A stretch of DNA of 64,000 bases from Mycobacterium pseudokansasii (lineage in GTDB: Bacteria; Actinomycetota; Actinomycetes; Mycobacteriales; Mycobacteriaceae), in NCBI RefSeq assembly GCF_900566075.1, contig NZ_UPHU01000001.1, positions 4,650,325 through 4,714,324 on the forward strand, in the 5' to 3' direction. Position 1 is the stretch's first letter. Every line of letters begins with the position of its first letter. The notes beneath the pieces were generated by a model that was not told where the DNA came from, did no database searches, and saw only the letters and a program-made list of their open reading frames with translations. The translations under genes and the position numbers were made by a program. Positions 52,562-64,000 of this stretch are shown piece by piece.

Positions 52562-55378
52562 GTGGAGCCTGGCCGTGACCTACACTCCCGCGGCTTCGCC
52601 GGCGAATGGCGACGGTATCAGCAGCAAGCATTGGACGCGTTCGATGCCGATGTCGCCACGGGCGACAACCGGTCGTATCTGGTGCTGCCGCCGGGTGCCG
52701 GAAAGACGATGATCGGACTGGAAGCCGCGCGCCGGGTGGGACGGCGCACCTTGGTTCTGGTTCCCAACACGGCGGTCCAGGCACAGTGGGCCGCGGCGTG
52801 GAATACCAGATTTCCGCCACTGGATCCGTCGGCGCCGGCCTGCGGAACCGACCGTGCCCTGACCTCGGCGATGAACGTGCTGACCTATCAGTCGCTGGCG
52901 GTCATCGACGGCGAAACGGATGCCACGGCGCGGCGGGCGATCCTGCGCACCCGGGACCGCCAAGCCTTGCTGGGCCTGCTGCACCCGAACGGCAGGGCAT
53001 TGATCGAGCGGGCCGCATCGTTGGGACCGTGGACGCTGGTGCTCGACGAGTGTCATCACCTGCTGGCGACGTGGGGGGCGCTGGTCGGGGCGTTGGTGTC
53101 GGTGCTGGGCCCCCGGACGGCGCTGATCGGGCTGACCGCGACCCCGGCGACAGCGCTGACCGAGTGGCAGCGGGCCCTGCACGACGAGCTGTTCGGCACG
53201 GCCGACTTCGTGGTCCCCACACCTGCCCTGGTCAAAGAAGGCGACCTGGCCCCGTATCAAGAGCTGGTCTACCTGACCGGGCCAACCCCGGAGGAGCAGG
53301 CCTGGATGGCGACCGAACGCGCTCGCTTCGCCGACCTGATGCTGGCGCTCGTCGACCAACAAGTGGGCAGTATGTCGCTGGCCGCCTGGCTACGGACCCG
53401 GATCGTGGACCGGTCGACACGCGACGGCAACCAGATCGCGTGGTCGACCTTCGAGCGCGCCGAACCCGCCCTGGCCGCAAGCGGACTGCGCTTCGTCCAT
53501 GACGGCCTCATTCCGCTGCCCGACGGCGCCCGCCTGCGCGAGCAGCACCGGGTCGCACCCGACGCCCACGACTGGGTCACCGTGCTGACCGACTTCGCCG
53601 CCGGCCACCTGCTCGACAGCGACGATCCGCGGGATGCGCAGGCGCTGACCGCGATCAAACGGGTACTGCCCGGCCTCGGTTACCGGCTCACCAGTCGCGG
53701 AGTGCGCGTCGCCACCTCACCGGTGGACCGGGTGTGCGCGCTGTCGGAGTCCAAGGTCGCGGCGACGACCCACATCCTCGATGCCGAGGACACCGTGCTG
53801 GGAGCGCGGTTGCGAGCCCTGGTGCTGTGCGACTTCGAGTCCATGACCGGCACGCTTCCCACCTCGCTGAAGGGAGCGCCCGTCAACGACCTGTCGGGGT
53901 CGGCCCAGCTGGTCACCGCCATGCTCGCCGCCTCCGACAAGCGGCGCGCCAGCCCACTGCACCCCCTGCTCGTGACGGGTCAAACCTTCGCCTGTCCCGC
54001 CGCGATCGAAGACGACCTGACGGCCTTCTGCGCAAGCCGGGGCGCGGTGGTCAGCACCGAGCCGCTGCGGACCCACCCCGGGTTGCGGCTTGTGCGCGGC
54101 AACGGCAACTTCGGCCCCCGCACCTGGGTCGCGCTGGCCACGGAATACTTCATGACCGGACGGGCCCGCGTGCTCGTCGGCACCCGCGCGCTGCTGGGCG
54201 AGGGGTGGGACTGCGCCGCGGTCAACGTCACCGTCGACCTGACCAGTGCGACGACCCCGGGAGCGATCACCCAGATGCGCGGCCGGGCACTCCGCAGAGA
54301 TCCCGCCGACGCCGGCAAGGTGGCCGACAACTGGTCGGTGTGCTGCGTCAGTGCCGATCACCCGCGCGGCGACGCCGACTACCTGCGGCTGGTGCGCAAA
54401 CACGACGCCTACTTCGCGGCGAGTCCGCAAGGGCTCATCGAGTCGGGGGTGACGCATTGCGATCCCCGCCTGTCGCCCTATGGCCCGCCGGCGGCCGATG
54501 CCGGCATTACCGCCCGGGCACTGCAGCGCGTCGCCGAACGCGGCCAGGCCCGGGCGTCGTGGCGGATCGGTGAGCCCTATCAGGGAACCGATGTGGCAAC
54601 CATCCGTATCCGCTCCCAGCGCTCCCCGGGAATCGCCGCACCCGGGATACCCGCGTCGGCATTGGCACCGCCGGTGCCGGGGCGGCGCAGTCCGCTCCGC
54701 ACGGCACGGGCCGCCATCGCCGGCGTGTCCCTGGCCGGTGCGGCCAGCGGCGCCGCAGTCGCCAGCACCAGCCTTGGCCCGCTCGCCGCAGCTGCCACGG
54801 CCGGTGGCGTCATCGCGACCAGCGTAGGGCTACTGGCGGCTGCCGCCGGAGCCCAAAGCCGTCGCCTGTCCCACGCACCCAACGCTCTCGAGCAGTTGGC
54901 CGCCGCCGTCGCGGATGCGCTGCGGGCCGCCGGCGGTGCCGACCGCGGATCCGAGGGGCTGCGAGTCACCGCTGATCCCGACGGCTGGATCCGCTGCGAA
55001 CTCGGCGGCGTGCCCATCGAGCAGTCGCAGCGGTTCACCGCTGCCCTCGACGAGCTACTGGCCCCGCTGACCGAACCGCGCTACCTCATCGGGCGCAAGA
55101 TCCTCACCCCGCCCACCGGGCGCGTTGCCCGGGGCCTGTTCGCGGCGCGCGCCGTCGTCGGCCTGCCCCTGCCCGGCGCCATCGCCTGGCACAGCGTGCC
55201 GCAGTGGTTCGCCCGTCGCAAGGACCGGCTGGGCTGCCTGCTGCAGTCGTGGCGACAACACATCGGTCCGCCGCGACACCTGCGGGCCGACTCCCCCGAG
55301 GGCCAAGCCATTCTCGAGCTGTTCCGCGGCGACAACCCGCTCGCGCTCACCACCCAGCTCCGCACGACCTGGCGCTGA
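52562..55378 (+). CDS. SF2 DEAD/DEAH-type helicase (Rv1179c-like)
   Basis: A 938-residue protein (Rv1179c about 939). The N-terminus has a Q-type lead (WRRYQQQALDAF) and Walker A PPGAGKT (Lys48), then motif II DECHH, GLTATPAT (motif III) and, in the second RecA-like domain, LVGTRALLGEGWDC and TQMRGRALRRDP (motifs V-VI). The C-terminal third has small Ala/Gly-rich hydrophobic stretches (near 715-765) and no known domain. The start is GTG 52562. Role unknown; the layout resembles restriction or repair helicases. It is 5 nt from the convergent aminotransferase gene. Confidence 0.88.
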   Translation: MEPGRDLHSRGFAGEWRRYQQQALDAFDADVATGDNRSYLVLPPGAGKTMIGLEAARRVGRRTLVLVPNTAVQAQWAAAWNTRFPPLDPSAPACGTDRALTSAMNVLTYQSLAVIDGETDATARRAILRTRDRQALLGLLHPNGRALIERAASLGPWTLVLDECHHLLATWGALVGALVSVLGPRTALIGLTATPATALTEWQRALHDELFGTADFVVPTPALVKEGDLAPYQELVYLTGPTPEEQAWMATERARFADLMLALVDQQVGSMSLAAWLRTRIVDRSTRDGNQIAWSTFERAEPALAASGLRFVHDGLIPLPDGARLREQHRVAPDAHDWVTVLTDFAAGHLLDSDDPRDAQALTAIKRVLPGLGYRLTSRGVRVATSPVDRVCALSESKVAATTHILDAEDTVLGARLRALVLCDFESMTGTLPTSLKGAPVNDLSGSAQLVTAMLAASDKRRASPLHPLLVTGQTFACPAAIEDDLTAFCASRGAVVSTEPLRTHPGLRLVRGNGNFGPRTWVALATEYFMTGRARVLVGTRALLGEGWDCAAVNVTVDLTSATTPGAITQMRGRALRRDPADAGKVADNWSVCCVSADHPRGDADYLRLVRKHDAYFAASPQGLIESGVTHCDPRLSPYGPPAADAGITARALQRVAERGQARASWRIGEPYQGTDVATIRIRSQRSPGIAAPGIPASALAPPVPGRRSPLRTARAAIAGVSLAGAASGAAVASTSLGPLAAAATAGGVIATSVGLLAAAAGAQSRRLSHAPNALEQLAAAVADALRAAGGADRGSEGLRVTADPDGWIRCELGGVPIEQSQRFTAALDELLAPLTEPRYLIGRKILTPPTGRVARGLFAARAVVGLPLPGAIAWHSVPQWFARRKDRLGCLLQSWRQHIGPPRHLRADSPEGQAILELFRGDNPLALTTQLRTTWR

Positions 55379-55383
55379 CCCGC

Positions 55384-56478
55384 TCAGCTGAGCCGCGTAA
55401 CCGCCGCGGCGATGCGCTCGTCGGTGGCGGTCAGCGCGACCCGCACATGCTGCGCGCCGCGCGGTCCGTAGAAATCACCGGGCGCCACCAGGATGCCGCG
55501 CTCGGCCAGCCAGGCGACCGTGTCGTGGCACGGCTCGCCGCGGGTGGCCCACAGGTACAGGCCGGCCTCGGAGTGGTCGACCGCGAAACCCGCCGACCGC
55601 AGGGCCGGCAACAGCGCGGCCCGGCGTTGCGCATACCGGTGCCGCTGCTGCTGTTCGTGAACGTCGTCGTCCAGGGCGGCCACCATGGCTGCCTGCACGG
55701 GTGTGGGCACCATCATCCCGGCGTGTTTGCGCACCGCCAGCAATTCGGCGACTAACGTCGCATCCCCGGCGACCAGACCGGCCCGGTAGCCGGCGAGCGA
55801 CGAGGTCTTCGACAGCGAATGCACCGCCAGCAACCCGGTATGGTCGCCGTCGCACACCTCGGGATGCAGCACCGACCGCGGTCCCGGAGGGGCGACGTCC
55901 CAGGCCAGACCGAGATAGCACTCGTCGGAAGCCACCAGCACGCCTCTATCACGGGCCCACCCGACGACCTTGCGCAGATGATCGACTCCGAGAACCCTTC
56001 CGGTGGGGTTGCTCGGCGAGTTCAGATACAGCAGCGCCGGGGTTTGCGGGCCCAGCTGGGTCAGCGAGTCCGCTCGCAGCACCTGCGAGCGGGCCAGCCG
56101 GGCGCCGACGTCGTAGGTCGGGTACGCCAGCTCGGGCACCACCACCACGTCGCGCGGACCCAGACCCAGCAGCGTCGGCAACCAGGCGATGAGCTCTTTG
56201 CTGCCGATCACCGGCAACACCGCCGACTCGGCCAGCCCGGTGATGCCGTAGCGGCGGGCCAGCGCCGAAACCGCGGCCCCACGCAACCGCGCGGTCCCCG
56301 CGGTGGCGGGGTAGCCGGGCGCGGAACTAGCGGCCGCCAACGCTTCCCGGATCAGCGGCGCGACCGGGTCCACCGGGGTACCGACCGACAGGTCGACGAT
56401 GCCGTCCGGGTGGGCGGCGGCCCGCGCCTTCGCATCGGCCAGCGTGTCCCACGGAAAATCCGGCAGGGACGCCGACAC
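55384..56478 (-). CDS. dapC: Succinyldiaminopimelate aminotransferase-type PLP enzyme (Rv1178-like)
   Basis: A 364-residue fold-type I aminotransferase. The PLP lysine is in HSLSKTSSLAGYRAG; DLSVGTPVDP, YPATAGTARLR, LNSPSNPTG and the Arg near the C-terminus (QHVRVAL) complete the pocket. It belongs to the actinobacterial group annotated as succinyldiaminopimelate transaminase, though M. tuberculosis also has another DapC (Rv0858c), so the exact substrate is uncertain. It is 32 nt downstream of fdxC on the same strand, the arrangement found in M. tuberculosis. Confidence 0.85.
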   Translation of the reverse strand: MSASLPDFPWDTLADAKARAAAHPDGIVDLSVGTPVDPVAPLIREALAAASSAPGYPATAGTARLRGAAVSALARRYGITGLAESAVLPVIGSKELIAWLPTLLGLGPRDVVVVPELAYPTYDVGARLARSQVLRADSLTQLGPQTPALLYLNSPSNPTGRVLGVDHLRKVVGWARDRGVLVASDECYLGLAWDVAPPGPRSVLHPEVCDGDHTGLLAVHSLSKTSSLAGYRAGLVAGDATLVAELLAVRKHAGMMVPTPVQAAMVAALDDDVHEQQQRHRYAQRRAALLPALRSAGFAVDHSEAGLYLWATRGEPCHDTVAWLAERGILVAPGDFYGPRGAQHVRVALTATDERIAAAVTRLS

Positions 56479-56510
56479 CCGGCGACCAGGGTGCGGAGCT
56501 GCGAACCTGG

Positions 56511-56837
56511 TCAGTCTTCTTCGCCCTGCGGCGGCAGATCCTTGACCACTTGCGGGTCATTCTCGGTCATCCCGACCTTGGCCGCGCCGCCGGGCGAACC
56601 GAGCTCGTCGAAGAAGTCGGCGTTGATCTGCGTGTACTGACTCCACTGATCGGGCACGTCGTCTTCGTAGTAGATCGCTTCAACCGGGCAGACCGGTTCA
56701 CACGCGCCACAGTCGACACATTCGTCGGGGTGGATGTAGAGCATCCGGGCACCCTCGTAGATGCAGTCGACCGGGCACTCCTCGATGCATGCCTTGTCCT
56801 TGATGTCGACGCAAGGCTCGGCGATCACGTATGTCAC
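56511..56837 (-). CDS. fdxC: 7Fe ferredoxin
   Basis: A 108-residue ferredoxin (FdxC about 107). Cysteines 9, 17, 21, 25 and 40, 43, 46, 50 give the paired motifs for a [3Fe-4S] and a [4Fe-4S] cluster (IEECPVDCIYEG and ECVDCGACEPVCP). It is a cytoplasmic electron carrier, possibly for P450s and other oxidoreductases. It shares a 292-nt divergent region with fadH; the PadR-like Rv1176c gene that lies between them in H37Rv is absent here. Confidence 0.96.
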   Translation of the reverse strand: MTYVIAEPCVDIKDKACIEECPVDCIYEGARMLYIHPDECVDCGACEPVCPVEAIYYEDDVPDQWSQYTQINADFFDELGSPGGAAKVGMTENDPQVVKDLPPQGEED

Positions 56838-57039
56838 GGACGTCTCCTCAACGTGTACTTCAGCTACTGCTCGGTGTGGGGCTGCTGCTTGCCTTACCGC
56901 GGGCTCCGGGCCGCTGACCGGCGAAGCGTTCGGTTACTGATACTAGACGTTGCACATACACGTCAACCAACTGGCACGCCGGTCAGGGCACGGCCGGCAT
57001 GCACCGCGCCGCACAGCGGCCGAGTGACATTTATGCTGC

Positions 57040-57067
57040 CCCGGTGGGCTGGCCCCGGTGGGCTGGC
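57040..57067. repeat. 14-bp tandem duplication upstream of fadH
   Basis: CCCCGGTGGGCTGG occurs twice in a row (57040-57053 and 57054-57067) in the fdxC-fadH divergent region. It is short and may be simple slippage. Confidence 0.6.
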
Positions 57068-57102
57068 CCACGCGGTCGTCGCGTCGACGACCGGCTCGAT
57101 GA

Positions 57103-59154
<2,052 letters not shown>

Positions 59155-59377
59155 AACCCGGCTGTGATCCCCAGGAGGACCGATTTCACTGAGCGTGAAA
59201 TTGCCGCGGATACCGCGCTGACCTGCAGATAGTTACGCCGGGAAGGATCTCCTCGATAAGCCGTTTGAGATGAGTTAGCCCACGGAGGCTGCTAATCTTG
59301 AGCGAAGACGGCAACCCGCTGGGCAGATGTCGTCGACGTCTTGTTGGCGGTGCAATAAATGGGGAAGGTGTCCACAC

Positions 59378-59710
59378 ATGAGGCTGTCGTTGAAGGGACT
59401 GACTGTCGCTGCCGGCGCGTTGGCATTGTCGCTGAGCGCCGGGGCCGGAGTCGCGTCCGCAGATCCGCTGGATGCGGTCATCAACACCACGTGTAACTAC
59501 GGCCAGGTGATGGCGGCGCTGAATGCGACCGATCCCGGAGCCGCGGCGCAGTTCAACGCGTCGCCGCTCGCGCAGGGCTGGCTGCATTCGTTCCTGGCCG
59601 CGGCGCCGCCGCGACGCGCGCAGATGGCCGCGCAGGTGCAGGCCATGCCGGGAGCTGCACAGTACGTCGGGCTGGTCGAGTCGGTCGCGGCGTCCTGCAA
59701 CAACTACTGA
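59378..59710 (+). CDS. Haemophore-like secreted antigen (TB8.4-like)
   Basis: A 110-residue exported protein, the length of Rv1174c (TB8.4). The signal peptide covers residues 1-28 (MRLSLKGLTVAAGALALSLS to VASA). The mature helical domain has two cysteines, one near each end (TTCNYGQ and AASCNNY), that would form the disulfide of the mycobacterial haemophore (MHB) family, which includes haem-binding Rv0203. Whether this one binds haem is unknown. The ATG at 59378 follows GGGGAAGG. A strong terminator follows. Confidence 0.92.
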   Translation: MRLSLKGLTVAAGALALSLSAGAGVASADPLDAVINTTCNYGQVMAALNATDPGAAAQFNASPLAQGWLHSFLAAAPPRRAQMAAQVQAMPGAAQYVGLVESVAASCNNY

Positions 59711-59714
59711 TTCT

Positions 59715-59782
59715 GAGCGCGCGGGCGTAGCGCCACGCAGGATTCTCATCCCGGGAAGCTTGCGTGCGTTACGCCCGCGCTC
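59715..59782. terminator. Bidirectional hairpin terminator
   Basis: A long imperfect inverted repeat has its left arm from GAGCGCGCGGGCGTAG (59715) to ACGCA (59739) and its right arm from TGCGTGCGTTACG (59761) to CGCGCTC (59782). It lies between the convergent TB8.4-like and fbiC genes and overlaps the last codons of fbiC. Confidence 0.8.
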
Positions 59783-62363
59783 TTATGCGCTCTTGGGCCG
59801 CCAGCAGGGCGTAGGTTGTGGTGCGCTGGCGCGCGGGCCGGCCTATCCCCTCGGCGATGGCCTCCAGTTCGGCGACGGTTTTCGCCGAGCCGTATTCGGA
59901 GCCGGCCATCCGCGAGATCGTCTCCTCCATCAGCGTGCCGCCGAGGTCGTCGGCGCCACCGTTGAGCATCACCTGGGTGCCGGCGACGCCGAGCTTCACC
60001 CAGCTGGTCTGGATATGGGGGATACGGCCGTGCAGCATGATCCGCGCCAAGGCGTGCACCGCCCGGTTGTCGCGCTGAGTGGGCCCGGGTCGCGCCGCCC
60101 CCGCCAGATATAACGGTGAATTCTGGTGGACGAACGGCAGCGGTACGAACTCGGTGAAGCCCCCGGTGCGGTCTTGGATATCACGCAACACGTTGAGGTG
60201 GGCGATCCAATGCCGGGGGGTGTCGACGTGCCCGTACATCATGGTCGACGACGACCGTAGCCCCACCTCGTGCGCGGTGGTCACGATCTCTACCCACAAC
60301 GACGTCGGCAACTTGCCCTTGGTCAGCACCCAGCGCACCTCGTCGTCCAGAATCTCGGCGGCGGTGCCCGGGATGGTGCCCAGTCCGGCCGCGCGCAGGC
60401 TGATCAGCCACTCGCGGATGCTCAGTCCGCTCTTGGTCACGCCGTTGGCGATCTCCATCGGCGAAAACGCGTGCACGTGCATTTCCGGCACCCGGGCTTT
60501 GACCGCGCGCACCAGATCGGCGTACCCGGTGACCGGCAGTTCCGGGTCGATACCGCCCTGCATGCACACCTCGGTGGCGCCGGCGACGTGAGCCTCCCAG
60601 GCGCGATCGGCGACTTCGTCGACCGACAGCGAGTACGCGTCGGCGTCGCCCTTTCGCTGGGCGAAGGCACAGAACCGGCAGCCGGTGTAGCAGATATTGG
60701 TGAAGTTGATGTTGCGGTTGACCACAAACGTCACATCATCGCCGACCGCATCGCGCCGCAATGAATCCGCCAGTGCGACAACAGCTTCCAGTGCTGGACC
60801 GTCGGCGGCAGCCAAGGCGAGGTATTCCTCGTCGCTGCAGCCGGCGGGGTCCCGTTCCGCCGAGCGCAGTGCGGCAAGGACATCGGTGTCGATGCGCTCG
60901 GGAGCGCGAGCCGCCAGATCGTGCACCTGCGAACGGATGGATTCCCAGTCGCCGAAGGCGCTGTCGAGGTCACTGCGAGCCTCGGTGTTACGGCCCTTGG
61001 TGTCGATCGCCGCGTTGAGATCCACCCGGCCCGCCGACGCCATGTCGTCGGGCTCCTGCCACGGCATGCCCACCGGGTTGACGTCACGCGCGAAGCCGGT
61101 CGCCGGATCGGCCAGGGCCGCAACGTGTCTGCGCACCCGCGGGTCGATCCATGCCGCGCCCGCCTGCACATACCTGGGCTGTGCGGTCAGCCGCTGCACC
61201 AGGTCGTAGCCGGCCTCCGCGGTGACGGCGGCCAGGTCGTCCAGCGCGGGCCAGGGCCGTTCCGGGTTGACGTGATCGGGTGTCAGCGGGGATACACCGC
61301 CCCAGTCGTCAACGCCGGCGGCGATCAGCGCCAGGCAGTCGTCCCGGGACACCAGGTTCGGTGGCGCCTGAATGCGCATGCCGGGGCCGAGAACCAGCCG
61401 CGCGACCGCCACCGTCGCAAGGTAGTCGTCGATCCCGGCGTCGGGAACGGCAGCCATGGCGGTGTGCTTCTTGGCCCGGAAGTTCTGCACGATCACTTCC
61501 TGGATGTGGCCGAACTCCTTGTGCACCTTGCGAATTGCATGCAAGGTATCGGCGCGTTCGGCCAGCGTCTCGCCGATGCCGACCAGCAGGCCGGTGGTGA
61601 ACGGGATGGAGAGCCGGCCGGCGTCGGTCAGGGTACGCAAGCGCACGGCCGGGTCTTTGTCCGGGCTGCCGTAGTGTGCCAGTCCCTTGGTGTCGAACAA
61701 CCTCGGCGATGTCGTCTCCAGCATCATGCCCATCGACGGCGCCACCGGCTTGAGCCGCGACATCTCCGACCAGCTCATCACCCCGGGGTTTAGGTGCGGA
61801 AGCAGTCCGGTTTCTTCCAGCACCCGTACCGCCATCGCGCGCACGTAGGACAGTGTGGAGTCGTAGCCGCGTGCGTCGAGCCACTCACGCGCCTCCGGCC
61901 AACGATCCTCCGGACGGTCCCCGAGTGTGAATAATGCTTCCTTACAACCCAGTTCGGCTCCGCGCCGAGCCACGTCGAGGATCTCGCCGGGTTCCAGGTA
62001 CATCCCGACGCCGTGGGCGCGCAGTTTGCCCGGAACACTGACGAACGTGCAGTAGTGGCAGGTGTCGCGGCAAAGATGGGTGAGCGGGATGAAGACCTTG
62101 CGCGAGTAGGTGATCGGCAGCCGACCCTCCGGGCCGCGCCGCCCGGCCGACTGCAAACCCGCGTCGCGTACCCGCGCCGCGCTGGCGCACAGGTCGGCCA
62201 GTTCGTCGCCGCGCGCCGTCATGGCGACGGCCGCCTCATCAAGATTCAGCAAGACCCCGTCTCGAGCCCGCCGCAGCACCCGCCGCAGCGCCGACGCACC
62301 GGGTCGGGGCGGCGCCACGGGGTGAGGCAGAGCTGTGGACTCCTGGCGCGAAGTCAGTGGCAC
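59769..62363 (-). CDS. fbiC: F420 synthesis protein FbiC (FO synthase)
   Basis: An 864-residue fusion of CofG and CofH (FbiC about 856). Both halves are radical-SAM enzymes: [10 protein letters not shown] (N-terminal) and [10 protein letters not shown] (C-terminal) provide the CxxxCxxC iron-sulfur sites. They join a tyrosine-derived unit with 5-amino-6-ribitylamino-uracil to make FO, the deazaflavin core of F420. Conserved stretches include [28 protein letters not shown] ([19 protein letters not shown]) and [18 protein letters not shown]. The gene is convergent with the TB8.4-like gene. Confidence 0.97.
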   Translation of the reverse strand: MPLTSRQESTALPHPVAPPRPGASALRRVLRRARDGVLLNLDEAAVAMTARGDELADLCASAARVRDAGLQSAGRRGPEGRLPITYSRKVFIPLTHLCRDTCHYCTFVSVPGKLRAHGVGMYLEPGEILDVARRGAELGCKEALFTLGDRPEDRWPEAREWLDARGYDSTLSYVRAMAVRVLEETGLLPHLNPGVMSWSEMSRLKPVAPSMGMMLETTSPRLFDTKGLAHYGSPDKDPAVRLRTLTDAGRLSIPFTTGLLVGIGETLAERADTLHAIRKVHKEFGHIQEVIVQNFRAKKHTAMAAVPDAGIDDYLATVAVARLVLGPGMRIQAPPNLVSRDDCLALIAAGVDDWGGVSPLTPDHVNPERPWPALDDLAAVTAEAGYDLVQRLTAQPRYVQAGAAWIDPRVRRHVAALADPATGFARDVNPVGMPWQEPDDMASAGRVDLNAAIDTKGRNTEARSDLDSAFGDWESIRSQVHDLAARAPERIDTDVLAALRSAERDPAGCSDEEYLALAAADGPALEAVVALADSLRRDAVGDDVTFVVNRNINFTNICYTGCRFCAFAQRKGDADAYSLSVDEVADRAWEAHVAGATEVCMQGGIDPELPVTGYADLVRAVKARVPEMHVHAFSPMEIANGVTKSGLSIREWLISLRAAGLGTIPGTAAEILDDEVRWVLTKGKLPTSLWVEIVTTAHEVGLRSSSTMMYGHVDTPRHWIAHLNVLRDIQDRTGGFTEFVPLPFVHQNSPLYLAGAARPGPTQRDNRAVHALARIMLHGRIPHIQTSWVKLGVAGTQVMLNGGADDLGGTLMEETISRMAGSEYGSAKTVAELEAIAEGIGRPARQRTTTYALLAAQERIRARA

Positions 62364-62546
62364 GTTGGTACAACTTCCGTCCGCGCGTCAATGGTCCGTA
62401 ACTCGGCGGGTGCCATATTCGCAACAGTAGCGGCAGGTCCGGACACGCCACTGACCGGCCTGGGCGGCGTCTTGGCCGATCCGCCACGATTCGCACCCGA
62501 TCGAGATACGCTAGCCAGACCACGGTGGAACGGGGGTGCGGACGCG

Positions 62547-63419
62547 ATGTCGTATCTGGCCGCGGCACCGGAGGCGCTGGCAGCGGCGGCTTCGAGTGTC
62601 GCCGGCATCGGATCGGAAATCAGCGCGGCCAACGCGGCGGCGGCGGTTCCGACGACCGCGGTCACCGCGTCAGCCGCCGACGCCGTCTCGGCGCAGGTCG
62701 CCGCCCTGTTCTCGTCACAGGGTCAGGTGTACCAGCGGCTCAGCGCGCAGTTGGCGACGTTTCACGACCAGTTCGCGCAGGCCCTGGGCGCCGGCGCCAA
62801 CGCCTATGCGTCCGCCGAGGCCAACGCGGCCAAGACCTTGCTGGGTGCGGTGACCGCGCCTGCCCAGAAACTGCTGGGCCACCCGTTGATCGGCCCGAAC
62901 GGCCTCGTATCGCAGGCGGTGAACCAAGTCAAAAGCGCCGTCGGTGGCGCTGTGGGCCCCAGCATGCTCGGCGGGAACCCGTTAGCGGGGGCGCTGGCGC
63001 TGCCGCCCACCGGCGGACTCGGCGCTTTGGCGGGCAACGGCGCGCTGCTGCGGCCCTTGGCCGGCGCCGCCGCGGCACCGGCAGCGGTCATACCGGTGTC
63101 GGTGGCCACTGCTATCCAGAATTTCTATCTTTGGGCCGAGCCGTGGGTGCAGTGGGGCTTCAACGTCGCCTCCTGGGCGGCGGGTTGGGTGCCCTATCTC
63201 GGGATCTTGGCGCCCCAGATCAACTTCTTCTACTACCTCTTCGAGCCGATGGTGCAGAGTGCGCTGTTCAACACGCTCGACTGGCTGGACGGGACCATCA
63301 CCTTCAGTCAGGGGCTGAGCAACTTCTGGTCGGCCACCACGGCATCGGTCAACCAGTTCATCAACACCGAGATCAACTGGATCCGCAACTTCCTTCCGCC
63401 CTGGCCGCCGCTGCCATAA
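62547..63419 (+). CDS. PE-family protein (PE12/Rv1172c-like)
   Basis: A 290-residue protein. The PE domain is residues 1-92 (MSYLAAAPEALAAAASSVAG to ANAYASAEA, containing the YxxxE-type export signal). A Gly/Ala/Pro linker with phase-breaking GG pairs follows, then a Trp/Phe-rich hydrophobic C-terminal segment (NFYLWAEPWVQWGFNVASWA, FNTLDWLDGTITFSQGLSNF) seen in PE proteins of unknown function. Expected to be an ESX-5 substrate. The ATG at 62547 is set by the conserved MSYL start. It lies downstream of the divergent fbiC gene, as in M. tuberculosis. Confidence 0.92.
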   Translation: MSYLAAAPEALAAAASSVAGIGSEISAANAAAAVPTTAVTASAADAVSAQVAALFSSQGQVYQRLSAQLATFHDQFAQALGAGANAYASAEANAAKTLLGAVTAPAQKLLGHPLIGPNGLVSQAVNQVKSAVGGAVGPSMLGGNPLAGALALPPTGGLGALAGNGALLRPLAGAAAAPAAVIPVSVATAIQNFYLWAEPWVQWGFNVASWAAGWVPYLGILAPQINFFYYLFEPMVQSALFNTLDWLDGTITFSQGLSNFWSATTASVNQFINTEINWIRNFLPPWPPLP

Positions 63420-63432
63420 CCGGCGGTAACCG

Positions 63433-63897
63433 TTAGCCGCTGACGCGGCGCCGCCACAGCACCCATGCCGGCGGCGCGACCCCCAACCCGATGAGGATCA
63501 AAGCCCCAAAGGCCATCGGGCCCCGTCCACCCAGGACGACGTCATCACCGGGACCGCCCAGGCTCAACACCGCCACTGTCAATAGCCATGTCCACAACGG
63601 CAACGCGGCGAGCCGTGGCGACGTGGTCCATCGCTCGGCTGCCCATACGAGGGCGGCATTGACCAATCCACTGATCACAGCGCTGATCGGGAAGGGCACC
63701 GAACCGATGTAGGACGGCAGCAGCAGAGCCCCGGCTAGTGCGGATAACACCCCGTCGACGGCCAGCAACGCCAAGACAACGACACGTATCGCGGGGTCGG
63801 TGGTGGCGGCGGTCTCTTCACCCGAGACGGCACGCGGCTGAGTTTCGGTCAGGTTGGGACGCTGTCGATTTGGGAGAGGATCGAACCGATGACCCAC
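63433..63897 (-). CDS. Small four-helix membrane protein (Rv1171-like)
   Basis: About 154 residues from GTG 63897 (a TTG at 63924 gives 163; I recall 146 for Rv1171). Four hydrophobic helices are visible: VVVLALLAVDGVLSALAGAL, ISAVISGLVNAALVWAA, LPLWTWLLTVAVLSL and MAFGALILIGLGVAPPAWVL, followed by a basic WRRRVSG tail. No catalytic motif. In mycobacteria it lies beside mshB, which would be just outside the window; its role is unknown. The start is uncertain because the first ~45 residues overlap a small upstream frame. Confidence 0.8.
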   Translation of the reverse strand: MGHRFDPLPNRQRPNLTETQPRAVSGEETAATTDPAIRVVVLALLAVDGVLSALAGALLLPSYIGSVPFPISAVISGLVNAALVWAAERWTTSPRLAALPLWTWLLTVAVLSLGGPGDDVVLGGRGPMAFGALILIGLGVAPPAWVLWRRRVSG

Positions 63898-63956
63898 TGC
63901 AGGCTGTCCAGCCGGTCCTGCCAATGCTGCAGGTTAGGGTCCAGGTCGGGGTCCAT
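63849..63956 (-). CDS. 35-residue small protein, unannotated size class
   Basis: The minus-strand ATG at 63956 is preceded by GGAAGGA at good spacing, better than any site for the next gene. The 35-residue peptide (MDPDLDPNLQHWQ at the start, WVIGSILSQID near the end) is amphipathic and acidic, unlike a random GC-rich frame. The stop at 63849 lies inside the start region of the Rv1171-like gene, so translation of the two would be coupled. Function unknown. Confidence 0.55.
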   Translation of the reverse strand: MDPDLDPNLQHWQDRLDSLQWVIGSILSQIDSVPT

Positions 63957-64000
63957 GCGAATTCCTTCCGTGGCTGCCTGATTGGCAGCCTACGTGCCGT

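Overview
The window is high-GC actinobacterial DNA from a Mycobacterium, most likely a slow grower. It carries PE/PPE genes, FbiC (coenzyme F420), FdxC, Stf0, mycobactin-type genes and many gene pairs joined by ATGA overlaps. From memory of M. tuberculosis H37Rv, the conserved backbone follows Rv1202 to Rv1171: dapE, dapD, Rv1200-like transporter, PPE18/PE13, Rv1194c-like regulator, fadD36, two hydrolases, proline dehydrogenase, rocA, Rv1186c-like regulator, Rv1179c-like helicase, aminotransferase, fdxC, fadH, TB8.4, fbiC, PE12-like and Rv1171-like. No database was searched, so names rest on recognised motifs, lengths and synteny.

Three accessory blocks interrupt that backbone. Block 1 (about 3.6-26.5 kb) lies between the transporter and PPE18/PE13. 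It holds a small Met/His-rich secreted peptide, a cytochrome P450, a condensation-superfamily acyltransferase, a type II thioesterase and a seven-gene operon homologous to mycobactin genes (ketosynthase, AT-KR-ACP, two NRPS, lysine N-hydroxylase, MbtH and an MbtK-type acyltransferase). This looks like a mycobactin-related assembly line without the salicylate and oxazoline genes (mbtA, mbtB, mbtI). It has three adenylation domains, one with an abnormal binding pocket, and its first condensation domain lacks the catalytic histidine. It probably makes a hydroxamate siderophore or related lipopeptide that differs from ordinary mycobactin.

Block 2 (33.5-38.4 kb) sits where H37Rv has sigI. It encodes an aldehyde dehydrogenase divergent from an operon for a MaoC-fold protein, a DUF35 protein, a second MaoC hydratase, a thiolase-like aldolase and a TetR regulator. 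The set matches the steroid side-chain retro-aldol machinery (ChsH2, ChsH1, Ltp2), with ChsH2 split into two overlapping genes. Block 3 (43-52.5 kb) lies between the proline-utilisation regulator and the helicase, where H37Rv has its pks3/pks4-papA3-mmpL10 genes. It carries stf0, a secreted AA10 lytic polysaccharide monooxygenase, a NarK-type nitrate transporter, two PPE-SVP genes (one without a standard start codon) and an APC-type transporter with a C-terminal OB-fold.

Non-coding structure includes a long hairpin between dapE and dapD, a pair of 25-bp repeats with a perfect palindrome upstream of PE13, a hairpin-forming array of 20-bp repeats at 38.4-38.65 kb with a two-unit relative at 26.7 kb, a 482-bp segment with inverted ends and a 12-bp tandem repeat near 47 kb, and two strong terminators between convergent genes. 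No tRNA, rRNA, CRISPR array or intact insertion sequence was recognised.
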